This document shows positions 7,051-15,949 of a DNA stretch of 64,000 bases, piece after piece. The stretch is taken from contig NZ_JAMBOQ010000006.1 of assembly GCF_023715685.1 (NCBI RefSeq), positions 62,001-126,000 on the forward strand, given 5' to 3'. The translations under genes and the position numbers were made by a program. Below the pieces are notes generated by a model, which worked only from the letters and a program-made list of their open reading frames with translations, made no database searches and was not told the origin of the DNA. How positions within the stretch are numbered: position 1 is the first letter of the stretch; each line of letters begins with the position of its first letter. This DNA comes from Priestia aryabhattai. GTDB lineage: Bacteria; Bacillota; Bacilli; Bacillales; Bacillaceae_H.

Positions 7051-7557
7051 GTTCGTGTTTCTTATCAGTAACTTGCTTTTTGCAAGTGTAAAAACAAAAT
7101 GATTACTTTCTTTATAAAATCCATGATTTTGGGTTTTGTATGTTTCGTTGTTGTTAGGGCACAATTAGCATTGATTGTGCTTGCATGGATTTCATCCATT
7201 GCCGCGGTTTGTTTTTCCACATGATCGATTAACCTAAACGACGCAAGCCCTACCTCTCTTGCATCCTTACGGCTCCGAAGCCGATCCAGTGTGAATAAGT
7301 TTTGTTCAAAGACATGTGTCGAATGCCAGTATTTTTACCTTGCATTGTACGATACATCCTTTCAAGTTACTTTCACTATGTCTAGCTATTAAAGAAAAGC
7401 CGGAAATATAAATATAACACCCCGGTTGATCTATGTCAAATAGAAAATATAATTTTTTTCACGTGAAACAATTGCAGCTAAAACACGGTTAAGTAAAGGG
7501 ATATCTTTTTTATATAGAAGAGTTTTTTGATACGATAAGTTAGAGGGGGGATTAAAA
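7051..7557. other. Gene-poor stretch with a decayed reverse-strand coding remnant
   Basis: No credible complete gene. On the minus strand about 7085-7355 is open in one frame without a start and reads like protein (for example LFTLDRLRSRKDARE and RLIDHVEKQTAAMDE), with base composition a little richer in GC than its surroundings. I do not recognise it. It is probably a fragment left by deletion. The last 100 bases should hold the DinB promoter, which I could not place. Confidence 0.3.
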
Positions 7558-8046
7558 ATGAACAAGAATGAACAGTTTCGAAATGACGTATTGAGCAGTG
7601 TAGAATCATTATCGTATGAACAATTAAATCAGCAGCCAGCATCTAATACATGGAGTGTTATGCAAGTATTAGAACATTTATATTTGATGGAGCGCATGAT
7701 TGTTTCACGTATAAAAGATCAGTTAGAAAATGGTGTAGATCAGCCGACTGAAGAAAAGCCATTTCATTTAGCAGTAGACCGTTCACGAAAATTAGATGCA
7801 CCAGCACAGGTTACACCGTCTAATGAAAAGCAGAAGCTAGAAGAAATGAAAAGTAAGCTGGCAGAATCAAGAGCGGCTTTAGTAGAGCTAGAAAAAACAG
7901 CAAGTGAAGATAAGCTAAAACAAAAGTCGTTTCCACATCCTGTATTTGGATTAATGGATTTAAAGCAATGGATTGACTTTATTGGTTATCACGAAAAGCG
8001 CCATCAAGAACAAATAGAAGAAATCAAAACAGCAATTGGTGCATAA
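7558..8046 (+). CDS. DinB family protein
   Basis: A 162-residue four-helix-bundle protein of the DinB/YfiT superfamily. It shows NTWSVMQVLEHLYLMER near residues 40-56 (first metal His) and the C-terminal YHEKRHQEQIEE pair of histidines (~146-150), giving the family's three-His metal site. Members include DNA-damage-inducible DinB and bacillithiol-dependent transferases; the substrate here is unknown. Start ATG with GAGGGGGG upstream. Monocistronic, ending in a bidirectional terminator shared with the convergent lipase gene. Confidence 0.8.
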   Translation: MNKNEQFRNDVLSSVESLSYEQLNQQPASNTWSVMQVLEHLYLMERMIVSRIKDQLENGVDQPTEEKPFHLAVDRSRKLDAPAQVTPSNEKQKLEEMKSKLAESRAALVELEKTASEDKLKQKSFPHPVFGLMDLKQWIDFIGYHEKRHQEQIEEIKTAIGA

Positions 8047-8075
8047 AAAAACAGGCAGTCCGCCTGTTTTTTTAT
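8045..8075. terminator. Bidirectional terminator between DinB and lipase genes
   Basis: ACAGGC / GCCTGT hairpin with an A run before and a T run after, placed between two convergent stop codons. Confidence 0.75.
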
Positions 8076-8824
8076 TTTTGGACCAAAATAGGATAGTCCG
8101 CCATCATCCAAATACCAACACTGTATGTTTGGGGATTATGGTTCCCTACGGTAGAACCTGTTTGAATCGTAAACGAGAGTTGAAGAGGGTCTTGATCGTA
8201 ATAAATTATTTGCTTGGTGGAAGGGGAATAAAGTCGCTTCGGAGGGATTTTAGGAACCGTATCCGTCGTGTTAACAAAACAGCGGCTATTTGAAACAAGA
8301 TTTGTGTATGTTTGAACGAATTGAGGATCACCTACTCGAGGAGCTCCATAGTTGTACATTGTAACCTCTGGAAAAGATGCGTTTGTGGCGACGTCTAAGG
8401 CATGAAGAATAGCAAGTGCACCACCTAAGCTATGCCCCGTTATATAAAGCGGCTTGGGGGGAAGCGATTGATACGTTTCAAAAATTTCATCACGGCATGA
8501 TTCGTAAACCGCTAAAAAACCTTCATGGACGAGACCAGCTTGTTGATTGTATGGGTAAGGGCACTGCCTAATGCGGGCATCAGCAATCCAGTCTGCCTCG
8601 GATTGAGTTCCTCGAAAGGCAATCACAATGGATTCATCGGATTCTAAAATAAAACCAAACCACTCTTGCACCCCTACGGCAGAAGCTTTAAACGATTTAA
8701 CAAGCCTATAGCTTTCAGGTACATCAAATGTGCCTCCCTGTGCGTATTGCTTATAAGCTAAGACGCACGCATAAAGAAGGTTTAAAGCTAAAGGACGATC
8801 AAATAAAGGCTCTATTCTCATCAT
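8072..8824 (-). CDS. Class 3 lipase family protein
   Basis: A 250-residue alpha/beta hydrolase. The nucleophile elbow GHSLGGALA (Ser ~130) is followed by the YGAPRVGDPQF strand typical of lipase class 3, then the Asp of NTTDTVPKIPP and the His of VGNHNPQTY that complete the catalytic triad. No signal peptide is seen (MMRIEPLFDRPLALN), so it may act inside the cell or be released unconventionally. Such enzymes hydrolyse acylglycerols or other esters. Oriented away from the next gene. Confidence 0.85.
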   Translation of the reverse strand: MMRIEPLFDRPLALNLLYACVLAYKQYAQGGTFDVPESYRLVKSFKASAVGVQEWFGFILESDESIVIAFRGTQSEADWIADARIRQCPYPYNQQAGLVHEGFLAVYESCRDEIFETYQSLPPKPLYITGHSLGGALAILHALDVATNASFPEVTMYNYGAPRVGDPQFVQTYTNLVSNSRCFVNTTDTVPKIPPKRLYSPSTKQIIYYDQDPLQLSFTIQTGSTVGNHNPQTYSVGIWMMADYPILVQK

Positions 8825-9078
8825 TGTTTTTCACACCTTCTAATAGAAAATAACTCCTATAGCCTATGTGTTCGTGAGAAAAAAGTGCAGGTATTTCTCT
8901 ATATATAATTGTGGAATGTGCATAGCTTATCGTTAAATGAGTTTGAAGGTTTTCTAAATGTTTTTATATATTTTGACCAAAAATAAGAAGGTAGGAAAAC
9001 AAGTCTTAAAAACTAGCTTTTAAAAAATGAATGAATATACTATAATTTGTTTAAATATTTAAAAGGGGAGTACGACTA

Positions 9079-10245
9079 ATGAAACAACTAATAAATGAAA
9101 CAATTAATAAATTACAGGATACATTTTACGATGTAAGCAAATATATTGGACAAAACCCTGAGCTTGGCCACGAAGAATTCAAAGCGTGCAAAGCATTAAC
9201 GGATGTTTTAAAAGAACAAAGGTTCACAGTTGAAATGGGCACATGTGACTTGCCAACGGCTTTTACTGCTGTTTATGACAGTCAAAAGCCAGGTCCATCG
9301 ATTGGATTCATGGCTGAGTACGATGCACTGCCGGATCTCGGACATGCATGCGGACATAACTTAATTGGAACAATGTCAATCGCAGCTGGTATCGGTCTTA
9401 GTAAAGCAGTAGCAGAAACAGGCGGTAAAATATACGTATACGGCACGCCTGCAGAGGAAACACGGGGCGGCAAAGTAACGATGGCTGAACAAGGTATTTT
9501 TAATCATTTAGACGTAGCGATGATGGTGCATCCTTATTACTGTCACCAAAAAAGCGGGCGTTCTCTTGCGATGGATGCCATTCAGTTTGAGTTTTTCGGG
9601 AAATCTGCGCACGCAGCTGCTGCTCCTCATGAAGGAATCAACGCGTTAGACGGCGTATTACAAACGTTCAACAGTATTAATGCGCTTCGCCAGCATGTGA
9701 AGCCAGATGTACGCATCCATGGAGTGATTACAGAGGGAGGCAAGGCAGCCAACGTTGTACCTGATTATGCAGTAGCGCAATTTTATGTCCGCGCCTCAAC
9801 TCGTGCATATGTAGATGAAGTGACAGATAAGGTGAAGGCTTGTGCAAATAGTGCTGCTCTAGCAACAGGAACAGAATTAAAAATCTCAAACTATGAGTTT
9901 TCTTATGATGATATGCAAACGAATCAAACATTATCTGATGTCTATACAAAAAATCTAATCTCATTAGGCGTGAGTGAACAAAGCATTACAGAAGACCAAG
10001 GCGATCATGGATCTTTAGATATGGGGAATGTAAGCCAAGTTGTTCCGGCTATTCATCCGTATATTCAAATTTGTGATGATTATTTTGTTTGTCATACGCA
10101 CGAATTTAGAGAAGCAGCTTTAAGTGAGCAGGGAAGAGAAGCAATGATACTCGGTGCAAAAACAATGGCATTAACAGGGTATGATGTATTAACAAATCAA
10201 ACGTTGCTTCAAAAAATCAAAGAAGAATTTAGTGCTATAAAGTAA
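9079..10245 (+). CDS. M20D family amidohydrolase
   Basis: A 388-residue cytosolic metallohydrolase. It shows GFMAEYDALPDLGHACGHN (metal-binding Asp/Cys/His), GTPAEETRGGK (catalytic Glu) and the HPYYCHQKSG and FGKSAHAAAAPHEGINALD segments of the M20D group. Relatives include p-aminobenzoyl-glutamate hydrolase (AbgB) and other amidohydrolases that release amino acids from acyl or aryl conjugates. A TATAAT -10 box lies at 9041-9046, and GGGGAG precedes the ATG. Substrate unknown. Confidence 0.85.
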   Translation: MKQLINETINKLQDTFYDVSKYIGQNPELGHEEFKACKALTDVLKEQRFTVEMGTCDLPTAFTAVYDSQKPGPSIGFMAEYDALPDLGHACGHNLIGTMSIAAGIGLSKAVAETGGKIYVYGTPAEETRGGKVTMAEQGIFNHLDVAMMVHPYYCHQKSGRSLAMDAIQFEFFGKSAHAAAAPHEGINALDGVLQTFNSINALRQHVKPDVRIHGVITEGGKAANVVPDYAVAQFYVRASTRAYVDEVTDKVKACANSAALATGTELKISNYEFSYDDMQTNQTLSDVYTKNLISLGVSEQSITEDQGDHGSLDMGNVSQVVPAIHPYIQICDDYFVCHTHEFREAALSEQGREAMILGAKTMALTGYDVLTNQTLLQKIKEEFSAIK

Positions 10246-10261
10246 GGGGTAATGATAAAGC

Positions 10262-10307
10262 CATACTAAATAATACGCTTGCAGCCGCAAGCGTATTATT
10301 TAGTATG
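10262..10307. terminator. Perfect 21-bp hairpin between convergent genes
   Basis: Twenty-one-base perfect arms around AGCC. It lies between the M20D gene and the reverse-strand ferritin-like pseudogene and contains the latter's stop codon. No T run follows on either strand, so it may act as an mRNA 3' stabiliser or a factor-assisted terminator rather than a classical one. Confidence 0.5.
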
Positions 10308-10755
10308 AGGAATGGGACTGAATGCTTCGAAAAATTTGACCGTGGCGCTGTTCATCGCTTGCGGCTCGAAAAATGCGGCTTTGAATCCGAGCATTTGTGA
10401 TTCTTCCAGCGATTGATTGATAAAATGGAACGGTTTCTACCTCGTCTTTAATGGATTCAGAGATCCCTTCTTGAAAAGTATTTGGCAGTTTTATATTTAA
10501 TGAAATTTGTGGATAGCTACTCGATAAATCACAATAGGCTTTAGAAAACCAGTCAAAGTGTTTAATTTCATCCTGCCGAATACCTAATATAGCTTGTCGA
10601 AATTGATTATTAGGAGCCAGCTCTGCTAGGCGTGTATAGTAGTGAATAGCAGAAAACTCATCGTTTACAGCTTTATTTATATCTCTTAAAAGCTGTTCGT
10701 TTTGTCTTGTATCATCTTCCCAATATTCTTCGTGCTAGGAGTAAAATTCATACAT
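10300..10755 (-). pseudogene. Ferritin-like protein gene interrupted by an amber codon
   Basis: The minus strand has AGGAGG (10765-10770 on the complement) nine bases before ATG 10755, then MYEFYS and a TAG at 10735-10737, after which the same frame is open for about 144 codons to TAA at 10300. The open part has the di-iron ferritin-like pattern: NDEFSAIHYYTR (E..H), RQDEIKHFDW (E..H), KDEVETVPFY and SDEQRHGQIF (E..H). No ATG, GTG or TTG lies in frame early in the body, so normal expression would need read-through. A point mutation of a Tyr or Gln codon explains it. Confidence 0.75.
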
Positions 10756-10842
10756 ATGGATAAACCTCCTCACCGTTTTGTTATCTTGTAGTCACCATCA
10801 TCGTATGTATAGACAAGAAAAGGCGTACATTAAAAGAAAAAA

Positions 10843-10868
10843 GTTTAACAAAATGGTAAAGAGGGTAC
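10843..10868 (+). promoter_or_regulatory. Candidate sigma-B promoter of corA
   Basis: GTTTAA, 14-base spacer, GGGTAC, starting about 64 bases before the corA ATG. This is one mismatch from the GTTTAA/GGGTAT pattern of sigma-B promoters. Only a sequence match. Confidence 0.4.
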
Positions 10869-10906
10869 GTGCAGAGAATAGTATCAAAAAAGACAGAGGT
10901 TATCTT

Positions 10907-11872
10907 ATGATTAAAATTGTAGCTAAAACCAAAGAAGGGGCTATTAAAGAAGTAGAAATGAATGAGATTCGTTCAAGCCATGACTTTCAATGGTATTGGG
11001 TTGATTTTTACAACCCTACCGATGAAGAAAAAAAGCAACTTGAACAATTCAATTTTCATCCCTTAGCAGTTGAAGACTGTTTAAATCAAGGTCAGCGGGC
11101 TAAATTCGAGTTGTATGACGAGCATTATTTTTTAGTCTATTATGCACTTCATAAAGAAGAGCTTGAGCACTTAGAAGTGTCTGCTTTTGTAGGGGATAAC
11201 TTTTTAGTCACTTACCATCTGGATAAGCTAACGAGCGTGGCTAGGGTGTGGGAGCTTATCAAAAAAGACCCTGAGGCTACCGAAGATGGAACGTGGGATA
11301 TCATGTATGAACTCTTAGATCATACGGTTGATGAATATTTCCCTGTGCTTTATAAATTTGAAGATCACATAGACGACATTGAAGACAATGCAAAAGACGA
11401 GCCGATGGACGAATTAATGAGGCAGCTTTATGACATCCGAAGTGATTTGTCACGAATGCGCCGCATTTTGAATCCTATGAGAGATTTAATGTATCGTATT
11501 ATGTCAACCAATGCGTTAAAAGCAAAAGAGCAGGTTCGCTATTTTAATGATATTTATGATCATTTATTAAATATGATTGAAATTATGCAGGCGAGCAGGG
11601 ATTTATCAAATGATATCCGAGAAAGTTTTATGTCCATTAACTCGGACCGTATGAATTCAATTATGTTTACGCTAACGCTGATGTCAGCTATTTTCTTACC
11701 CTTAACGTTTATTGCTGGCCTTTATGGCATGAACTTTTCATACATGCCGGAACTGACAGGGAAATATAATTATTTTATTATACTAGGCGTGATGATTGGG
11801 CTTGTAGGCGTAATGGTATTTGCCTTTTATAAAATGGGATGGTTCAAGTATCGAAAAGGACCTAAACTATAA
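10907..11872 (+). CDS. corA: CorA family Mg2+/Co2+ channel
   Basis: A 321-residue protein with a large charged cytosolic domain, a long coiled helix (~200-265) and two C-terminal membrane helices. The first helix ends in the signature YGMN (GLYGMNFSYMPEL), the CorA selectivity loop. It mediates Mg2+ (and Co2+/Ni2+) uptake as a pentamer. An in-frame extension to 10778 is rejected because AGAGGT precedes ATG 10907 and the extension has no family similarity. A possible sigma-B promoter lies upstream and a strong terminator downstream. Confidence 0.88.
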   Translation: MIKIVAKTKEGAIKEVEMNEIRSSHDFQWYWVDFYNPTDEEKKQLEQFNFHPLAVEDCLNQGQRAKFELYDEHYFLVYYALHKEELEHLEVSAFVGDNFLVTYHLDKLTSVARVWELIKKDPEATEDGTWDIMYELLDHTVDEYFPVLYKFEDHIDDIEDNAKDEPMDELMRQLYDIRSDLSRMRRILNPMRDLMYRIMSTNALKAKEQVRYFNDIYDHLLNMIEIMQASRDLSNDIRESFMSINSDRMNSIMFTLTLMSAIFLPLTFIAGLYGMNFSYMPELTGKYNYFIILGVMIGLVGVMVFAFYKMGWFKYRKGPKL

Positions 11873-11936
11873 AGTAGACTGTTAACCTTCCTGTATAAAT
11901 GTTAATCAACTCAGTAAAAATGAAATTAAATAAGCG

Positions 11937-11970
11937 AAGATCTTATCTGGCTCTAGATAAGATCTTTTTC
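11937..11970 (+). terminator. Terminator of corA
   Basis: AAGATCTTATCT / AGATAAGATCTT with a six-base loop and a T run. Confidence 0.8.
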
Positions 11971-12011
11971 TTGTGCTATAAACAAGAAAAGCAGGGAAGC
12001 GAGGGAAGAAT

Positions 12012-13613
12012 GTGAAACACGGAAGAATGGGGCTGCGAAGCATCACGGTGCTGCTTGTATGCATGGTGGTGATTCTATCGCTATTGTTAACGGATTTATT
12101 AGTTAGCAATTCAATTGGAAAAAATATTCGAGATCAACAGGCTGAAAAAGCTCGGACTATTGCTACGATTATTTCGGAATCAACGAACGTGAAAGAAGGA
12201 CTAGAGACAAAAACACCTCAGTCAATTCAAGAATTTACTAAACGAATTCGTGAAAAATCAAGCGTCTTGTTTATCGTTGTTATGGATATGAACGGAATTC
12301 GTCAATCTCACCCAGATCCTAAAAAGATAGGAAAGAGGTTTGCTGGAGGAGATGAGCAAAAGTCATTGCACGGGAAATCTTATGTATCTGTATCAAAAGG
12401 AACGCTTGATAAATCTCTGCGCGCTTTTGCACCTATTTATAATGAAAAAAATCAACAGATTGGCGCAGTAGCTGTTGGAATTTCTTTGAATAATGTAAAT
12501 GAAGCAATTAGAGATGGGCATCGTCGTATTGTTTTAGGTTCATTAATTGGTTTGCTTGTAGGAGTTCTTGGTGCTATTTTATTAGCGAATTACATAAAGA
12601 AAATTTTATTTGGCTTAGAACCTTCCGAAATTGCTAAAATTCTAGAAGAGAGAAGCACAATGCTGCAGTCGGTTCGTGAAGGAGTGATAGCTGTTGATAA
12701 AGAAGGTAATATTACACTTGCTAATCGCTCTGCACGTCGCTTATTTGTTAAAGCAGGATTAGCACCAGAGCCAATCGGTTTGTCTATTCGAGAATATATG
12801 CCCTCCTCCAGGTTGGATGACGTTTTGTCTACTGGGGAATCTCATTATGATGAAGAGCAAGTCATAAATGGAGTAGCCATTGTGGTTAATAGGGTTCCGC
12901 TAGTGGTAAATGAAGAGATTGTAGGGGCACTTTCTACGTTTCGGGATAAAACAGAAGTTAATATCTTAGCAGAACAGCTAACAGGTGTTAAAATGTATGT
13001 GGAAGCGCTTCGAGCGCAATCACATGAATTTATGAATAAACTTCATGTGATTTTAGGAATGGTGCAGATGAATTATTATGATGAACTAAAAACGTATATT
13101 CATCAGCTTATCAATCACCGTCTCGATGAATCTAGTTCAGTGACTAAATCTATTAAAGATCATGCGTTGGCAGGGTTTCTGATGGGCAAAATGAGTTATG
13201 CTAGAGAAGAAAGCGTAGAACTGACGTTTTCTGCTGATGAAGTTATTCCAGAACCTTCAGATCCACACGTTACTCATCATCTTATTACCATTATTGGGAA
13301 TTTAATTGATAATGCAATTGATTCAGTTTGTCATCAAGCCTCTAAAAAAGTGTCCGTTATGCTTGTGTATAAAAACAATAAACTTACGATTCAAGTTATG
13401 GATACAGGCTGCGGCATTCCTTCCGATATAATGAATCAGATTTTCAAGAAAGGCTTTTCTACAAAAGGAACGAGCAGAGGGTTTGGGTTGCATTTAGTGA
13501 AGCAAACGATTGATGAACTAGGCGGCCAAATCGTCATTGACTCATTTATAAATAGCGGTACCACATTCTATATTGATATTCCGTACGAAACAAGGAGAGA
13601 TCAAGTTGATTAA
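12012..13613 (+). CDS. CitA/DcuS/MalK-type sensor histidine kinase
   Basis: A 533-residue membrane kinase: TM helix ~10-32, extracellular sensor domain ~35-165 of the CitA/DcuS single-Cache type, TM2 ~172-192, cytosolic PAS ~210-315, then a SpoOB-type H-box with SHEFMNKLHVILGM (His ~336) and a GHKL ATPase domain (IGNLIDNAIDSV N-box, DTGCGIP, GFGLHLVKQ). This class senses C4- or C6-carboxylates such as malate or citrate. It overlaps its response regulator by eight bases. No transporter gene is adjacent, so the target is not evident. GTG start with GAGGGAAG upstream. Confidence 0.88.
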   Translation: MKHGRMGLRSITVLLVCMVVILSLLLTDLLVSNSIGKNIRDQQAEKARTIATIISESTNVKEGLETKTPQSIQEFTKRIREKSSVLFIVVMDMNGIRQSHPDPKKIGKRFAGGDEQKSLHGKSYVSVSKGTLDKSLRAFAPIYNEKNQQIGAVAVGISLNNVNEAIRDGHRRIVLGSLIGLLVGVLGAILLANYIKKILFGLEPSEIAKILEERSTMLQSVREGVIAVDKEGNITLANRSARRLFVKAGLAPEPIGLSIREYMPSSRLDDVLSTGESHYDEEQVINGVAIVVNRVPLVVNEEIVGALSTFRDKTEVNILAEQLTGVKMYVEALRAQSHEFMNKLHVILGMVQMNYYDELKTYIHQLINHRLDESSSVTKSIKDHALAGFLMGKMSYAREESVELTFSADEVIPEPSDPHVTHHLITIIGNLIDNAIDSVCHQASKKVSVMLVYKNNKLTIQVMDTGCGIPSDIMNQIFKKGFSTKGTSRGFGLHLVKQTIDELGGQIVIDSFINSGTTFYIDIPYETRRDQVD

Positions 13614-14331
13614 AGTATTAATTGTTGAAGATGACCCAATGGTTGCTCAGTTTAATCAAAAGTACATTGAAGAGATAGAGGGATTTACAGTGGTCGCTGT
13701 TGCTCATTCGGGTCATGAAGCCTTGGGGAAGGTAAATGAATATCAAGTTGATTTAGTGCTGCTTGATATCTTTATGCCTGGGCAAAATGGTTTGAGAGTT
13801 TTACAAGAGATTCGAACAAAACAAGAGGAAATAGACGTTATTTTTATCACCGCTGCTTCGGATGCCCAAACGATTCAGCAAGCTTTACGCTACGGAGCGA
13901 TTGATTATCTGATTAAGCCTTTTACGTTTGAACGCTTTTATCAAGCACTTTCGGCTTACAAACAAACATTTCGTACGTTAAAACAGCAACCTCAGCTCAA
14001 TCAACAGGAATTAGACGGGCTGCTGTCTAATAAAAAAATAAAAGAAGTTCCGGTAGAGCCGTTGCCTAAGGGTCTAACGACAGGAACATTAGAAGTCATC
14101 ATAGAAGCCATTGAGTATCTTAAAAATCACCCTTTTTCAACTGATGATGTAGCTGAAAAAACGGGAATTTCAAGAGTGTCTATTCGAAAATATTTAAAAT
14201 TTCTAACAGATATAGGTCTTCTGGGGGAAAGAATGACTTACGGCACAATAGGACGTCCTGTTTATGCGTACTTATATAATGAACAAAACCGTCACTTGCT
14301 GCATCATTACCTCATTGACTTTGAAAAGTGA
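13606..14331 (+). CDS. CitB/DcuR-type response regulator
   Basis: A 241-residue regulator: receiver domain ~1-120 with the acidic pair EDD near the start, the phospho-acceptor Asp in LVLLDIFMP (~54), Thr/Ala of FITAA and the Lys of LIKPF; then a C-terminal winged-helix region containing DVAEKTGISRVSIRKYLKFL (~183-202). This matches the citrate/malate-responsive CitB-MalR group, partner of the kinase it overlaps. The TTG at 13606 is the start because AAGGAGAG lies seven bases upstream; an earlier in-frame ATG at 13573 lies inside the kinase. Confidence 0.88.
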   Translation: MIKVLIVEDDPMVAQFNQKYIEEIEGFTVVAVAHSGHEALGKVNEYQVDLVLLDIFMPGQNGLRVLQEIRTKQEEIDVIFITAASDAQTIQQALRYGAIDYLIKPFTFERFYQALSAYKQTFRTLKQQPQLNQQELDGLLSNKKIKEVPVEPLPKGLTTGTLEVIIEAIEYLKNHPFSTDDVAEKTGISRVSIRKYLKFLTDIGLLGERMTYGTIGRPVYAYLYNEQNRHLLHHYLIDFEK

Positions 14332-14471
14332 AAGGATTGAGCCGTCAGAGATGTACTCTGCTATTTTGTCGGTGTGAGAATATTTTACTGTAGAGTGCCA
14401 GTGCTTTAAGTGGTATGGTTGATAATAACAGAGTAAAAAACAAGTCGTTTGACTGAAAAAGAGGTGTTTTC

Positions 14472-15130
14472 TTGATTGAAAGCATAGAACGCTTGACTGA
14501 ACTACTGTTATCAGGGAATCAAGATGAAGCTTGGAATATTGTGTGGAAAAAAAGACAGCAGGGTTTCGATACATTTTATATTTTTCAGCAATTCATTTCA
14601 GTGTCAATGGCTCAAATCGGTATGATGTGGGAAGAAGATGAAATTTCAGTGGCTGATGAACATTTAGCTACTACTACCTGTGACTATGTTTTGTCACGCT
14701 ATCAATTGTGTATAAGACAAGAAGTTATTAAAAATGAAAAAAAGGTCTGTTTTTGTGTATAGAGAATGAACAGCATTTTTTAGATATAAAAATGATTTCC
14801 ATTCTATTTGAGGAGCACGGATGGCAGACGAAACTTTTAGGAGCAGATTCTCCGCTTTTACATGCAAGGCATACTGTTGAACAATGGAAACCTGATTTAG
14901 TAGGAATTTCGTTCAGTTTGACTCATTATATAGAAAAAGCAAACGAATATATAAAAGGATTACAAAAGACAAAACATCAGCCGCTTATTTTAGTTGGAGG
15001 CCGAGTTGTTTCAAACTATAAGTTTCCTCTTATTCAAACAAATCAAGTTCGATTTATTGCACAGCTAGAGGAGTTGAAAGAGCTTTTTCATTATCAATCA
15101 ATTAGGGGGATTAAGGTTGTCGACTATTAA
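14472..15130 (+). pseudogene. B12-binding sensor protein, CarH-type module, split by a frameshift
   Basis: The two halves together would form a protein of about 219 residues. The first half (14472-14762, TTG start with AAGAGGTG upstream) is the helical cap domain with MWEEDEISVADEHLATT, i.e. the Wx9EH motif (Trp ~53, Glu-His ~63-64) that contacts adenosylcobalamin in CarH/LitR photoreceptors. The second half (to 15130) is the Rossmann B12-binding domain with ENEQHFLDIKM (candidate lower-ligand His; the usual Gly is Asp), HGWQTKLLGAD and LILVGGR. One extra T in the T5 run at 14750-14754 would restore the frame (KVCFLCIENE). No DNA-binding domain is present. It overlaps the PAS-STAS gene by 14 bases. 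Confidence 0.8.
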
Positions 15131-15869
15131 ATATGCTCCGCTTCCTGTTTTTATTATGGATGAGGAAATGAATATTCTAGCGCAATCTGATGAAGCAGCT
15201 GCTTTATTCGGAGAGGTTCAACATTTTTTAGAAATTGTTGACGAAGATAGTCAGAACAAAGCTAGAAAACGATTAGGGAAGAAGGAGAAAATAAAAACAG
15301 AATTAGTCATGCATTCGCGCAAAGCTAAGATGTCTCTTTATACAGTGAATTGCAAATGGGAGCAAGATAAGGCGCATGTAATATGTGTAGAGGAAGATTC
15401 TCAAATTAGAATCCTTTCAGAAAAAATCGAACAACATACAGCGCGTTTATCTGAAACAGACTTAGAACTGCTGCTGCAAAAAGAACGATTAGAAAAAGCA
15501 ATGAACCGAGTTATAGAGCTGTCGGGACCGTTTATTCATTTATCGAACAACATGGTACTTATACCTCTGTTTGGCGATTTATTTGAGGAAGTCATCATGA
15601 AAAATGAACATCGGTTGCTCAAACAGATAGATGAAGAAACGGTTGATCGAGTTATCATTGACTTTAATGGAATAGGTCAAATTGATGAACGAGGTGTTGC
15701 AGCATTAGAACATTTAATATGGGAATTTCAGCTAATGGGCGTACAGATTTATCTAACAGGTGTGACACCCGATCATAGTCAATGGCTTCATCAGTATCAT
15801 TTTCAAGCAAATGTAAAATCTATTAGTAACTTAGGTCAGGCCATTCATCAATTTTTTCCCACGGCATGA
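15117..15869 (+). CDS. PAS-STAS domain regulatory protein
   Basis: A 250-residue soluble protein: an N-terminal PAS-like domain (~5-105, PLPVFIMDEEMNILAQSDEA), a coiled coil (~105-140), and a C-terminal STAS domain (~143-248) with VIIDFNGIGQIDERGVAALE. The STAS loop lacks the Ser/Thr phosphosites of RsbR/RsbS-like stressosome proteins (IDERG instead of a D-S/T motif), so phospho-switching is doubtful. TTG start with AGGGGGA eight bases upstream, overlapping the B12-sensor gene. It may relay the B12/light signal to a sigma-B-type pathway or to the downstream kinase; this is inference. Confidence 0.8.
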   Translation: MSTIKYAPLPVFIMDEEMNILAQSDEAAALFGEVQHFLEIVDEDSQNKARKRLGKKEKIKTELVMHSRKAKMSLYTVNCKWEQDKAHVICVEEDSQIRILSEKIEQHTARLSETDLELLLQKERLEKAMNRVIELSGPFIHLSNNMVLIPLFGDLFEEVIMKNEHRLLKQIDEETVDRVIIDFNGIGQIDERGVAALEHLIWEFQLMGVQIYLTGVTPDHSQWLHQYHFQANVKSISNLGQAIHQFFPTA

Positions 15870-15949
15870 AATGGCTACGAAAAGTGAACACTTCATATAA
15901 AAACAATAAGACAGGGGATCAATACTGATAAACAGGTGATTAAAATTTG

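Noticed and set aside
8036..8293. Plus-strand open frame across the DinB terminator and lipase 3' end
   Set aside because: It runs through a terminator and the antisense of a clear lipase gene; the translation has no protein character.
10778..10906. N-terminal extension of CorA
   Set aside because: It covers a candidate promoter, lacks family similarity, and a ribosome site supports ATG 10907.
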